Source: UMGS1696 sp964463375
GTDB lineage: Bacteria; Bacillota; Clostridia; Oscillospirales; CAG-272
Assembly: GCA_964463375.1 (NCBI GenBank)
Contig: CAYXBQ010000009.1
Span: forward strand, 1-64,000
Direction of reading: 5' to 3'
DNA: 64,000 nt
The notes under the pieces are model-generated. The model had not been told where the DNA came from, did no database searches, and worked only from the letters and a program-made list of their open reading frames with translations. Position 1 is the stretch's first letter; every line of letters begins with the position of its first letter. The translations under genes and the position numbers were made by a program. Below, one piece after another: positions 16,728 through 24,440 of this stretch.

Positions 16728-16753
16728 AGATACAGCTTTAGAAAAGTGTATCT
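16728..16753 (+). other. Hairpin in the dnaX leader
   Basis: AGATACA (16728-16734) pairs with TGTATCT (16747-16753), with an inner CTTT/AAAG pairing. No separate dnaX promoter is evident, so dnaX may depend on read-through from the SRP RNA unit. Confidence 0.45.
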
Positions 16754-16784
16754 GATAGAAATATGCAGTTTTAGGAGGCAAATC

Positions 16785-18374
16785 GTGCATCAGGCTTTAT
16801 ACCGAAAGTATCGTCCCAGATCCTTTGACGACGTGTGCGGCGAGGACCATGTGGCTTCTGTACTGCGGTATCAGACGGAGAACGGCAAGGTGTCCCACGC
16901 CTACCTGTTCTGCGGCCCCAGAGGGACAGGCAAGACCTCCTGCGCCAAGATCTTAGCGAAGGCTGTCAACTGCGAGCATTTGCAAAACGGCAATCCCTGC
17001 GGTGTATGTGACGCTTGTCGAAGCATCGATAGCGGCAGTGCCACCGATGTGCTGGAAATGGACGCTGCCTCCAATACGGGCGTGGACTACATCCGGGACA
17101 TCCGGGACGAGGTGAGCTATGTGCCTGCCATGCTGCGCCGCAAGGTGTACATCATCGACGAGGTGCATATGCTGTCTTCGAGTGCCTTCAATGCGCTGCT
17201 GAAGACCCTGGAGGAGCCGCCGTCGCACGTGATCTTCATCTTAGCCACCACAGAACCCCACAAGCTCCCCGCTACCATCATTTCTCGTTGCCAACGATTT
17301 GATTTTCGCCGGATCGGCGTGGATGCCATTGCATCTCGGCTGTCCTATATTGCCGCAGAGGAGCAGATCCCACTGGAACCGGAGGCGGCATCGCTGCTGG
17401 CCAAGCAGTCCCAGGGCGGTATGCGAGATGCCATCAGCTTGTTTGAGCTGTGTGCCGGTGGGGGACAGGACGTAACGGCAGCCAGAGTCCGGGACGTGCT
17501 GGGTCTGACCGGGATCGAGCAGGTGTACAAAACGGCTGTGGCGGTTTCCAGAGGAGACGTGGCAGGGCTGTTCAAGATCATCGACAGCGTGGCAGCATCG
17601 GCAAAGGATATAGCGGTGTACTGGCAGGAGCTGACGGCTTTCTGGCGGGATATGCTGGTGGAAAAGCATTTGGGCGAAGGTGCCGCAGCTTACCTGGACA
17701 TGACCGAGCCGGAAATGCGGGTGCTCCACGATGCCGCCAGACGGTTTTCCGTGCCGATCCTGAACGTACACTTTGTCCTGTTGGATGAAGCGTTGCAGAC
17801 CATGAACCGGATGCCCCAGACCAAACGGCTGACCGCTGAGGTGGTGCTGATCCGCATGAGCGATCCCCGTATGTCGGACAATCCGGAGGGACTGTTGGCA
17901 AGGCTGACGGCACTGGAGGAAAAGGTGGCACTGCTGGAGGCCGGTGGTGTCGTGAAGCCTGTAGCATCGGCAGAGCCTGCATCGGTGGAGCATACGCCTG
18001 TTGCCACACCGATCCCTGCGGAGACAAGTGCAGAAGCATCCCCTGAACCAGCACCGGTGGCAGAGCAAAATCGGCCGCTTACGGACATCAGCGAGGTGGC
18101 AGAACGTTTCGCACAGGCTGTGCCTATGGCAGGTGCCTTTTTCCGGGAGGCAGACTGCTCTATCGCACCGGATGGGTGCACGGTCTATGTGTGTACCGAG
18201 ACCCCCTTTGGTGTCCAGATGCTGTCCCAGGATGGTGCGAAGGCCGCTTTGCAGGCTGCATTTTGCCTCAGCGGGATCACGAAGCCGGGTGTGACGATCG
18301 AGATTTCCTGTAGTGGCAACGGGATAAAAAAACGCTCGCCCGTGGATGAGCTTGGCGGGTTCACAGAGGAGTAA
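16785..18374 (+). CDS. dnaX: DNA polymerase III subunits gamma/tau
   Basis: Clamp-loader ATPase of the replisome. 529 residues from a GTG start preceded by AGGAGG (16773-16778). HQALYRKYRPRSFDDVCGE opens the protein; Walker A is GPRGTGKTS (about 44), a four-Cys zinc module (CEHLQNGNPCGVCDAC) follows, then Walker B DEVHML and the arginine-finger SRC motif. Residues from about 395 form a Pro/Ala/Glu-rich linker, then a small C-terminal tau-like domain. No obvious slippery A-run was noted for frameshifted gamma. Gene order SRP RNA-dnaX-ebfC-recR is conserved in Firmicutes. Confidence 0.96.
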   Translation: MHQALYRKYRPRSFDDVCGEDHVASVLRYQTENGKVSHAYLFCGPRGTGKTSCAKILAKAVNCEHLQNGNPCGVCDACRSIDSGSATDVLEMDAASNTGVDYIRDIRDEVSYVPAMLRRKVYIIDEVHMLSSSAFNALLKTLEEPPSHVIFILATTEPHKLPATIISRCQRFDFRRIGVDAIASRLSYIAAEEQIPLEPEAASLLAKQSQGGMRDAISLFELCAGGGQDVTAARVRDVLGLTGIEQVYKTAVAVSRGDVAGLFKIIDSVAASAKDIAVYWQELTAFWRDMLVEKHLGEGAAAYLDMTEPEMRVLHDAARRFSVPILNVHFVLLDEALQTMNRMPQTKRLTAEVVLIRMSDPRMSDNPEGLLARLTALEEKVALLEAGGVVKPVASAEPASVEHTPVATPIPAETSAEASPEPAPVAEQNRPLTDISEVAERFAQAVPMAGAFFREADCSIAPDGCTVYVCTETPFGVQMLSQDGAKAALQAAFCLSGITKPGVTIEISCSGNGIKKRSPVDELGGFTEE

Positions 18375-18500
18375 GTGAAGGGAGCATCTATGCGGCATAT
18401 CGCTGCACAGAGCATCACTTTATTCATCATATATTTTTGCGTAAACGATCCTAAGAGAAATATCTAAATCAAAAAAGGAAAAAAAGGAAGGTACATAATC

Positions 18501-18848
18501 ATGAAAGCAAGAGTTCCGAAGCAGATGGGCGGCACTCCCAATAATATGCAGGGGATGATCAAGCAGGCACAGAAGATGCAGGAAGAAATGGAAGCCAAGC
18601 AGGCTGAGCTGGATGCTATGGAGTATGAAATCCAGGCCGGCGGCGGAGCTGTGACCGTGAAGATCAACGGCAAGATGGAAGTACTCTCCATCGGTCTGAC
18701 CCCCGAAGTGGTAGATCCCGACGACATCGAGACCCTGACCGACATTCTGGTGGCCGGCGTGAACGAAGCCATCAAGAAGGTTTCCGAGACCAACAACGAA
18801 GCCATGAGCAAGATCACCGGCGGTCTGAACGTTCCGGGTCTGTTCTGA
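18501..18848 (+). CDS. ebfC: YbaB/EbfC family nucleoid-associated protein
   Basis: 115-residue DNA-binding protein of the YbaB/EbfC family, a dimer with a helical N-terminus (IKQAQKMQEEMEAKQAELDA) and a central sheet (GGGAVTVKINGKMEVLSI). It is encoded between dnaX and recR as in B. subtilis (YaaK). GGAAGG precedes the ATG. The 126-base gap after dnaX shows nothing I recognise. Confidence 0.93.
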   Translation: MKARVPKQMGGTPNNMQGMIKQAQKMQEEMEAKQAELDAMEYEIQAGGGAVTVKINGKMEVLSIGLTPEVVDPDDIETLTDILVAGVNEAIKKVSETNNEAMSKITGGLNVPGLF

Positions 18849-18849
18849 T

Positions 18850-19452
18850 ATGGCAGGGGAAACTCTGGAGCCTCTGGAACGGCTGACCGATATGTTTCGG
18901 CATCTGGATGGCGTGGGCAAAAAAACTGCCATGCGGTATGCCTACTCCGTCCTCAGCTTTACCGATGACGAGGCAAAGGCGTTTGCAGATGCGATCCTTA
19001 CGGCGAAGACCCAGATCCACCCCTGCAAGCGTTGCCAGAATATCACCACGGGAGAATACTGTCCCCTTTGCCGGGATGAACGGCGGGACGGCAGTTTGAT
19101 CTGCGTGGTGGAGGACCCACGGGCTGTGGCGGCCATTGAGAAGACCCGACAATACGGCGGCCTGTATCATGTGCTCCACGGTACCCTGTCTCCGGCCAGA
19201 GGGATCACACCCGATCGGATCAAGATCCGGGAGCTGTTGACCCGACTGCAAACCGAGCCTGTGCAGGAGGTGATCCTTGCCACCAATCCCACGGTGGAAG
19301 GGGAGGCAACGGCCATGTACATTGCCAAGCTGCTCTCGCCGCTGGGGATCAAGGTTTCCCGTATCGCCAATGGTGTACCGGTGGGCGGGGATCTGGAATT
19401 CGCCGATGAGGTGACCCTGCGCCGTGCCATGGAAGGCCGATATCTGATCTGA
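18850..19452 (+). CDS. recR: Recombination mediator RecR
   Basis: 200 residues, usual length. N-terminal helix-hairpin-helix (FRHLDGVGKKTAMRYAY), zinc finger CKRCQNITTGEYCPLC (about 58-73), Toprim domain beginning CVVEDPRAVAAIE, and C-terminal Walker-B-like segment. Works with RecF/RecO in RecFOR gap repair. It starts one base after the ebfC stop, so translation is coupled. Confidence 0.96.
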   Translation: MAGETLEPLERLTDMFRHLDGVGKKTAMRYAYSVLSFTDDEAKAFADAILTAKTQIHPCKRCQNITTGEYCPLCRDERRDGSLICVVEDPRAVAAIEKTRQYGGLYHVLHGTLSPARGITPDRIKIRELLTRLQTEPVQEVILATNPTVEGEATAMYIAKLLSPLGIKVSRIANGVPVGGDLEFADEVTLRRAMEGRYLI

Positions 19453-19469
19453 CAAAACAAAATGGAAGC

Positions 19470-19516
19470 AGCAGGGGCGGGCTTTTTGGATAGGCTTGTT
19501 CCCCTGTTTCTTTTTT
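19470..19516 (+). terminator. Probable terminator after recR
   Basis: AGCAGGGG (19470-19477) pairs with CCCCTGTT (19501-19508) with a long loop, followed by TTCTTTTTT. Confidence 0.7.
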
Positions 19517-19553
19517 ATCAAAATTCTAAGACTGTCAAAGGAGCAAGAGACGT

Positions 19554-20117
19554 ATGAATGCATCCAACGGAAATATGGCAGAGTACACCGTAGAGCGAAA
19601 GCCTACCGGGAAGTATCTGAAATACAAGATCGCCTGTATCGCACTGTACATACTCATCGTGCTGGGGTACCTGAGTCTGGCGGTGGCGCTGGGTACCTAT
19701 AGCGTATGGGTGGCAGTGGTGACGATCCCCTTTGTGCCCCTGTTCATCCTGCTGCTGCGCCACTACGTGTGGAACCGGTATGTGAACGTGGAATACAAAT
19801 ACGAGATCGCCTCGGCGAAGATCATCTTCTACGAGGTCTACGGCAAGACCAGAGAGAACAAGATCTACGAACGGCTCATCAGCGAATACAGCCTGATCGC
19901 ACCGGTGGAGGAACAGTACCGGGAGAAGTACGAAAAGGTCGATGTTGTGCGGGATTTCCGGGGCAGCGAAAAGTCGCCGGATGCGTACTTTCTGCTGGCA
20001 ACAGAGCCGGATGGCCGTACCTCGGTGGTTTTTTTCGAGGCCGCTGAGAAGACTCTAAAGGCACTGAAATACTATAATTCCCAGAATCTGGTAGCCACAA
20101 AGCAGACCACACGCTGA
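19554..20117 (+). CDS. Small membrane protein of unknown function
   Basis: 187 residues. A short polar N-terminus is followed by two membrane segments (about 26-48 and 51-70, a hairpin through IALYILIVLGYLSLAVAL and VAVVTIPFVPLFILLL), then a soluble charged domain of about 115 residues that is probably cytoplasmic. The layout recalls the protein at 3969-4781 (two N-terminal membrane helices plus cytoplasmic domain) but I see no clear sequence similarity. AAAGGAG precedes the ATG. No known family recognised. Confidence 0.75.
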   Translation: MNASNGNMAEYTVERKPTGKYLKYKIACIALYILIVLGYLSLAVALGTYSVWVAVVTIPFVPLFILLLRHYVWNRYVNVEYKYEIASAKIIFYEVYGKTRENKIYERLISEYSLIAPVEEQYREKYEKVDVVRDFRGSEKSPDAYFLLATEPDGRTSVVFFEAAEKTLKALKYYNSQNLVATKQTTR

Positions 20118-20173
20118 CCACCCACGCAAGCCTTGTATGAAGCAAACATGCGTGAGACATAGTATACTTTTTT

Positions 20174-20216
20174 GGCCTCCTGCATATGGTGTCTCACGAT
20201 CCCGTTGCAGGAGGTT
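20174..20216 (+). promoter_or_regulatory. Inverted repeat that buries a ribosome-binding site
   Basis: CCTCCTGCA (20176-20184) pairs perfectly with TGCAGGAGG (20206-20214), extended by two G-U pairs. The right arm is the AGGAGG of the lipoprotein at 20225. It is followed by TTTTCT, so it could also be a weak terminator for the upstream gene. Confidence 0.6.
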
Positions 20217-20224
20217 TTCTGTTT

Positions 20225-20557
20225 ATGAAATGGCATATTGGTATCTTGGCAGTGCTGTTGGTCACGCTGGTGGCCTGTGAGAGCGTTCCGGAGCGCATAG
20301 AGGAGGTACCGGAGGCACCGGAGCAGCAGCTTGTCGTCCGCACAGCGCAGGGCAGCTACAGCGGCATCCTGACCGTCACGGAGGGCGTGTACACCTGGCA
20401 GCTCACCGAACCGGCATCCATCGCCGGGCTGACCTTCACCTGTACCGATACCGGCTGCACAATGGCGGTGGCAGACTTGCAGATCCCACTGGACGAGAAG
20501 ACCGCAGAACACGTGCGATCAGCCATAGCAACACAAAGGAGTTCCCATGTTACATGA
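20225..20557 (+). CDS. Small lipoprotein of unknown function
   Basis: 110 residues. MKWHIGILAVLLVTLVAC is a lipoprotein signal with Cys18 as the lipidated residue, followed by a Glu/Pro-rich linker and a small beta-rich domain (about 38-90) with two cysteines, FTCTDTGCTM, that could form a disulfide. The ATG at 20225 is chosen over upstream starts because AGGAGG and the signal peptide fit. It overlaps the alr start by 11 bases, so the two are co-translated. No known family recognised. Confidence 0.78.
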   Translation: MKWHIGILAVLLVTLVACESVPERIEEVPEAPEQQLVVRTAQGSYSGILTVTEGVYTWQLTEPASIAGLTFTCTDTGCTMAVADLQIPLDEKTAEHVRSAIATQRSSHVT

Positions 20558-21719
20558 AAAAAATATAGCGTATATCTCAAAAGACGCTTTGCGGAATAAT
20601 TATAAAGTCATAGAAGCCCGCCTAAAAAGCAGTGCCACGGAGCCGCCCCAGATCATCGCCACGGTGAAGGCCAATGCCTACGGACATGGTGTGGATACCG
20701 TGACGGCGGTGCTGGGGGAGAACGGGTGCCGGTTCTTCGCCGTGTCTTCGGAAGCGGAGGCATTGCAGGTGCGGCAGCTGGAGCAGGCGCGTGGGCGGCA
20801 TCCCCGGATCCTGATCTTAGGCTACACCTTCCCGGAGAACGCACCGGTCCTGGCAGAAAACGACATAGAATGCACCGCCGTTTCCCCCATCCATGGGGCG
20901 GCACTGGCAGAAGGCGTGGGGGCAGGGAAACTCCAGATCCACATCAAGCTGGACACCGGCATGCATCGGGTGGGCTTTGCCTGCGATACGGCTGAAGCTG
21001 CGGTACAAACGGCAGAGGATATTGCTGCCCTTGCCCAAAATCCACACCTGCACATCACAGGCATATTTTCGCACTTTGCCTGCTGCGATGATGAAATGCT
21101 GGACGACCTACATCCCGTGCCGGAAGGAAAGCTCACCGAGATCCAGTGGATGCGGTACGAGCGTGTGCTGGGGCTGCTGCGGGAGAAGGGCATCGATGTA
21201 GGTACCCGTCACCTTGCCAACAGTGCGGCGATCCTGGGCTACACACCGGCGTGGCTGGATGCGGTGCGTGCGGGGATCATTCTCTATGGCTTGTCCCCCG
21301 ACGGTAAGCCTTGGACAAATGATGGGTTTGTGTCAGCCATGCAGCTGATGACCACCGTTGCCCATATCCAGACCCTGCGTGCCGGGGAGCACGTCAGCTA
21401 CGGTGCCACCTATACTGCCACGGAGCCATGCACCATTGCCACTCTGCCCATTGGCTACGCAGACGGTTGGATCCGTGCCTACGCAGGTTCGGCGGTGACG
21501 ATCCATGGGGAAGCCTTCCCGGTGGTGGGGCGGATCTGCATGGACCAGTGCATGGTGGACATCACGGGAGCCGAGGATCGGGTACATATCGGAGACGATG
21601 TGGTCTTATTTGGGGGAGACCGTGGGGAGCGCATCGCCGCTCTGGCCGCCCGTGCCGATACCATCGTGTACGAATGCACCTGTCGGGTGAGCGATCGGGT
21701 ACCCAGAAGACCGGTGTAA
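20547..21719 (+). CDS. alr: Alanine racemase
   Basis: PLP enzyme interconverting L- and D-alanine for peptidoglycan. 390 residues. The PLP lysine sits in ATVKANAYGHG (about 39-49), the catalytic tyrosine in VSYGATY (about 285), and GRICMDQCMVDI and LPIGYADGW are present. AGGAG precedes the ATG, inside the end of the lipoprotein gene. Cytosolic, no signal. Confidence 0.96.
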   Translation: MLHEKNIAYISKDALRNNYKVIEARLKSSATEPPQIIATVKANAYGHGVDTVTAVLGENGCRFFAVSSEAEALQVRQLEQARGRHPRILILGYTFPENAPVLAENDIECTAVSPIHGAALAEGVGAGKLQIHIKLDTGMHRVGFACDTAEAAVQTAEDIAALAQNPHLHITGIFSHFACCDDEMLDDLHPVPEGKLTEIQWMRYERVLGLLREKGIDVGTRHLANSAAILGYTPAWLDAVRAGIILYGLSPDGKPWTNDGFVSAMQLMTTVAHIQTLRAGEHVSYGATYTATEPCTIATLPIGYADGWIRAYAGSAVTIHGEAFPVVGRICMDQCMVDITGAEDRVHIGDDVVLFGGDRGERIAALAARADTIVYECTCRVSDRVPRRPV

Positions 21720-21797
21720 AGGGCGTAAACCGGCAAGGAATATGGAAAATTGTGCAAAACTGACAAAAGCAAGCGGAAATTTATGTGGATTTTATTC

Positions 21798-21826
21798 TTG
21801 CATTTTGCCCATAGCTTTGCTATAAT
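21798..21826 (+). promoter_or_regulatory. Promoter for rubredoxin
   Basis: TTGCAT (21798-21803), 17 bases, TATAAT (21821-21826). Confidence 0.85.
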
Positions 21827-21886
21827 AGTATGCACCGAGACCTGATACAAGGCCGGGGATCACATCGGGAAGGAGGTGCTTTTTCC

Positions 21887-22057
21887 ATGAAATATGTTTG
21901 CATCATTTGCGGTTACACGTACAACGAGCGGAAGGGTGACCCGGATAATGGCATCGAACCCGGAACCCGGTTTGAAGATCTGCCGGATGATTTCGTTTGC
22001 CCGGAATGCGGCGTTGCCAAGGACGATTTCGAGGTGGAGACCATCGACGAGGACTGA
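21887..22057 (+). CDS. Rubredoxin
   Basis: 56-residue Fe(Cys)4 electron carrier. CIICGY near the N-terminus and CPECG near the C-terminus supply the four ligands, with the family GDPDNGIEPGT and FEDLPDDFVCP segments. AAGGAGGTG precedes the ATG at 21887. In anaerobes rubredoxin passes electrons to oxygen- and peroxide-reducing enzymes; none is adjacent. Own promoter and terminator make it monocistronic. Confidence 0.97.
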   Translation: MKYVCIICGYTYNERKGDPDNGIEPGTRFEDLPDDFVCPECGVAKDDFEVETIDED

Positions 22058-22077
22058 ACCTTGCCAAATGTAGAGAG

Positions 22078-22125
22078 ACAGGTTTATTTGCACAGCCATG
22101 GGGCTGGGGCAAAGACCTGTTTTTT
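22078..22125 (+). terminator. Rho-independent terminator after rubredoxin
   Basis: Nested stem: ACAGGT/ACCTGT outside, TTTGC/GCAAA, CAGCC/GGCTG inside, then six T residues. Confidence 0.9.
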
Positions 22126-22149
22126 CTATGCCAAAACCGGGCAAAGCTA

Positions 22150-22178
22150 TTGCACTTTTCGCTGGAATATGCTATAAT
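22150..22178 (+). promoter_or_regulatory. Promoter for DUF362 gene
   Basis: TTGCAC (22150-22155), 17 bases, TATAAT (22173-22178). Confidence 0.85.
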
Positions 22179-22218
22179 GTATCTATTATTAAAATGGGAT
22201 TTTTGTGGGGATAGAGAG

Positions 22219-23361
22219 ATGCGGGAACGAGTGGCTGTGCGGGCTTGCGGGGCCTATGAGGAAGAGGCGATTTTTGCCTGTGTGGCAGAGATGTTTGCGG
22301 CGCTTAGGATCGAGAAAACGCTGTTTGCCGGGTGTCGAGTGGCACTGAAGCCCAATTTGGTCATGGCGAAAAAGCCGGAGGCGGCGGCTACCACCCATCC
22401 AGCCGTCATCGCTGCGGTAGCAAAGCTGGTGCTGGCGTGGGGAGCGAAGGAGGTCGTGGTGGTGGACAGCCCGGGAGGACCCTACACGGCGGTGTATTTG
22501 GAGAATGTGTATCGCACCTGTGGACTGTCCACGCTAAGTGAGATCCCCGGTGTACGGCTGAATGACGATTTTCGGTTTCAGGCAGTGACCCTGCCTACGG
22601 GCCGCACGCTGCATAACTGCACCATACTACAAACGATTTCGGACTGCGATATTCTGATCAACCTATGTAAGCTCAAGACCCATGGGCTGACCGGCCTGAG
22701 CTGCGCCACCAAGAATCTGTTCGGCGTGATCCCCGGTGTAGAAAAATTTTCCATGCACGCCACCTTCCCAAAGATCGAGGACTTTTCCGATATGCTGGTG
22801 GACATCACCGAATATATCCGTGCGGAGAAGCCCTATATCGCCCTGTGTGACGGGATCCTGGGGATGGAGGGCAACGGTCCCACCCATGGAGAACCGGTGT
22901 CTGCGGGGGGCCTGCTGGCCGCACGGAATCCATACGCACTGGACGTGGTGGCGGCGCACATCATCGGCTGTGACGTGCCGGTGGTGCATCTGGACAAAGC
23001 GCAGGAGCGCGGGCTGGTGTCCACACGGGACCCACAGGAGATCGAGGTGGTGGGAGACCCACTGCCCGGTTATCACTTCATGCCGCCGGAGGCCTCTGCC
23101 GGACGGTTTCTAAAAAATCTATCGGGCATCTGCGGTGGCAGGCTGGCAGAATTTTTTGCCGCCAAACCACGGATCGATGGGAAAAAGTGCATCGGCTGTG
23201 GCGTGTGCGTGCGCTCCTGCCCGGCGCATACCATCACCATCCGGGACAAAAAAGCCGTGATCCACGGAAAGGCGTGCATCCGGTGCTATTGCTGTCAGGA
23301 GCTGTGTCCCCATGGGGCGGTGGGGATGCAAAAGAATCCGTTGATCCGGCTGGTGCATTGA
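22219..23361 (+). CDS. DUF362 protein with C-terminal 2x[4Fe-4S] ferredoxin domain
   Basis: 380 residues. The first 290 are a DUF362 domain (KPNLVMAKKPEAAATTHP, VVDSPGG, INLCKLKTHGLTGLSCATKN, FGVIPG); the C-terminus carries two clusters, CIGCGVCVRSCP and CIRCYCCQELCP, typical of bacterial ferredoxins. Known in many anaerobes; an iron-sulfur redox role is inferred, substrate unknown. The frame is open further upstream, but the promoter at 22150-22178 places transcription near 22185, which supports the ATG at 22219, although its ribosome-binding site (GAGAG) is weak. Confidence 0.88.
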   Translation: MRERVAVRACGAYEEEAIFACVAEMFAALRIEKTLFAGCRVALKPNLVMAKKPEAAATTHPAVIAAVAKLVLAWGAKEVVVVDSPGGPYTAVYLENVYRTCGLSTLSEIPGVRLNDDFRFQAVTLPTGRTLHNCTILQTISDCDILINLCKLKTHGLTGLSCATKNLFGVIPGVEKFSMHATFPKIEDFSDMLVDITEYIRAEKPYIALCDGILGMEGNGPTHGEPVSAGGLLAARNPYALDVVAAHIIGCDVPVVHLDKAQERGLVSTRDPQEIEVVGDPLPGYHFMPPEASAGRFLKNLSGICGGRLAEFFAAKPRIDGKKCIGCGVCVRSCPAHTITIRDKKAVIHGKACIRCYCCQELCPHGAVGMQKNPLIRLVH

Positions 23362-23377
23362 GCAACCAACGTAGTGC

Positions 23378-23406
23378 GGAGCGTGGATAGAGTGATTCCA
23401 CACTCC
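23378..23406. other. Hairpin between DUF362 gene and ispE
   Basis: GGAGCGTGGA (23378-23387) pairs with TCCACACTCC (23397-23406), one mismatch, nine-base loop. No T-run, so processing or a dispersed repeat is as likely as termination. Confidence 0.45.
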
Positions 23407-23440
23407 CCATTTCACATTTCAAACTGAACAAGGAACAACC

Positions 23441-24310
23441 ATGACCATAACAAAACGGGCGTTTGCCAAACTCAATTTGTACCTGGACGTGATGGGAAAG
23501 CGGCCGGACGGATACCACGATATCAAAAGCGTTATGATGCAGGTCAGCCTCCACGATCTTGTCACGGTGACCAGAGACGGCGGGAGCAGCATTCGTCTGG
23601 CCGATATGGGAGACGATCTGCCAAACGGGGAAGAGAACATTGCCTATCGCTGTGCCGATGCGTTTCTGCGGCACTACGACCTGCGGGAAGGCGTGTCCAT
23701 CCGGATCGAGAAGCATATCCCCATTGCGGCGGGACTGGGCGGGGGCAGTGCGGACGGCGGTGCGGTGCTGACTGCCATGGCAGAGCTGTTCGCAGACATG
23801 ATCCAGACCGATCTGGACACCCTTTGTGCCATCGGCAGTACCATTGGTGCGGACATCCCCTTCTGCGTGGTGGGGGGCTGTGCGAAGACCCTGGGCATCG
23901 GTGACCGGATCACGCCGCTGGACTACACCACAGACTGCACCATCCTGTTGGCAAGAGACGGCAGCGGTGTCTCTACCCCCCGTGCCTACGGCGCACTGGA
24001 CGCTTTGTACGGCGAGAGACTGGGGGAGGACTTTGGCGACTTCGAGGGCTTTCTTGCCTCTCTGGCGGCGGGAGACTCCATACCCCGGCATATGCGCAAC
24101 ACCTTCGAGGACGTGATCCTGCCAAACCATCCGGAGGCGACAGCCCTGCGAGAACGGATCACAGCCGGTGGTGGGGTCCCGCTGATGAGTGGTAGTGGCC
24201 CTGCTGTGTTCGGGCTGTTTCCGGATGTGGCGGCGGCAAACCATGTGTACCGGGCACTGCAAGCCGAGGGGATCGAAGCGTACCTATGCCATGGGGTGTC
24301 CCGGATGTGA
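23441..24310 (+). CDS. ispE: 4-diphosphocytidyl-2-C-methyl-D-erythritol kinase
   Basis: GHMP kinase of the MEP isoprenoid pathway, phosphorylating CDP-methylerythritol. 289 residues, normal length. AFAKLNLYLDVMGKRPDGYHDI at the start, ATP-binding PIAAGLGGGSADGG (about 94-107) and the third GHMP motif MSGSGPAVFG (about 248) are present. AAGGAA precedes the ATG. Confidence 0.95.
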   Translation: MTITKRAFAKLNLYLDVMGKRPDGYHDIKSVMMQVSLHDLVTVTRDGGSSIRLADMGDDLPNGEENIAYRCADAFLRHYDLREGVSIRIEKHIPIAAGLGGGSADGGAVLTAMAELFADMIQTDLDTLCAIGSTIGADIPFCVVGGCAKTLGIGDRITPLDYTTDCTILLARDGSGVSTPRAYGALDALYGERLGEDFGDFEGFLASLAAGDSIPRHMRNTFEDVILPNHPEATALRERITAGGGVPLMSGSGPAVFGLFPDVAAANHVYRALQAEGIEAYLCHGVSRM

Positions 24311-24369
24311 TTTTTGGTGGATCGCAGCAAAACGCACTTTGTTTTTGCAAAGATTTGGCAAAACCGCCA

Positions 24370-24398
24370 TTGCAAAAAACGGACGAATGTGCTACAAT
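24370..24398 (+). promoter_or_regulatory. Promoter for second solute-binding lipoprotein
   Basis: TTGCAA (24370-24375), 17 bases, TACAAT (24393-24398). Confidence 0.8.
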
Positions 24399-24440
24399 AC
24401 TCCTTGCGTTTATTATATGTTGTAATTTGGAGGATGAAGG

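Noticed and set aside
20133..20168. TTGTAT ... TATACT promoter for the small lipoprotein and alr
   Set aside because: Spacing of 24 bases is too long and no better -35 is present.
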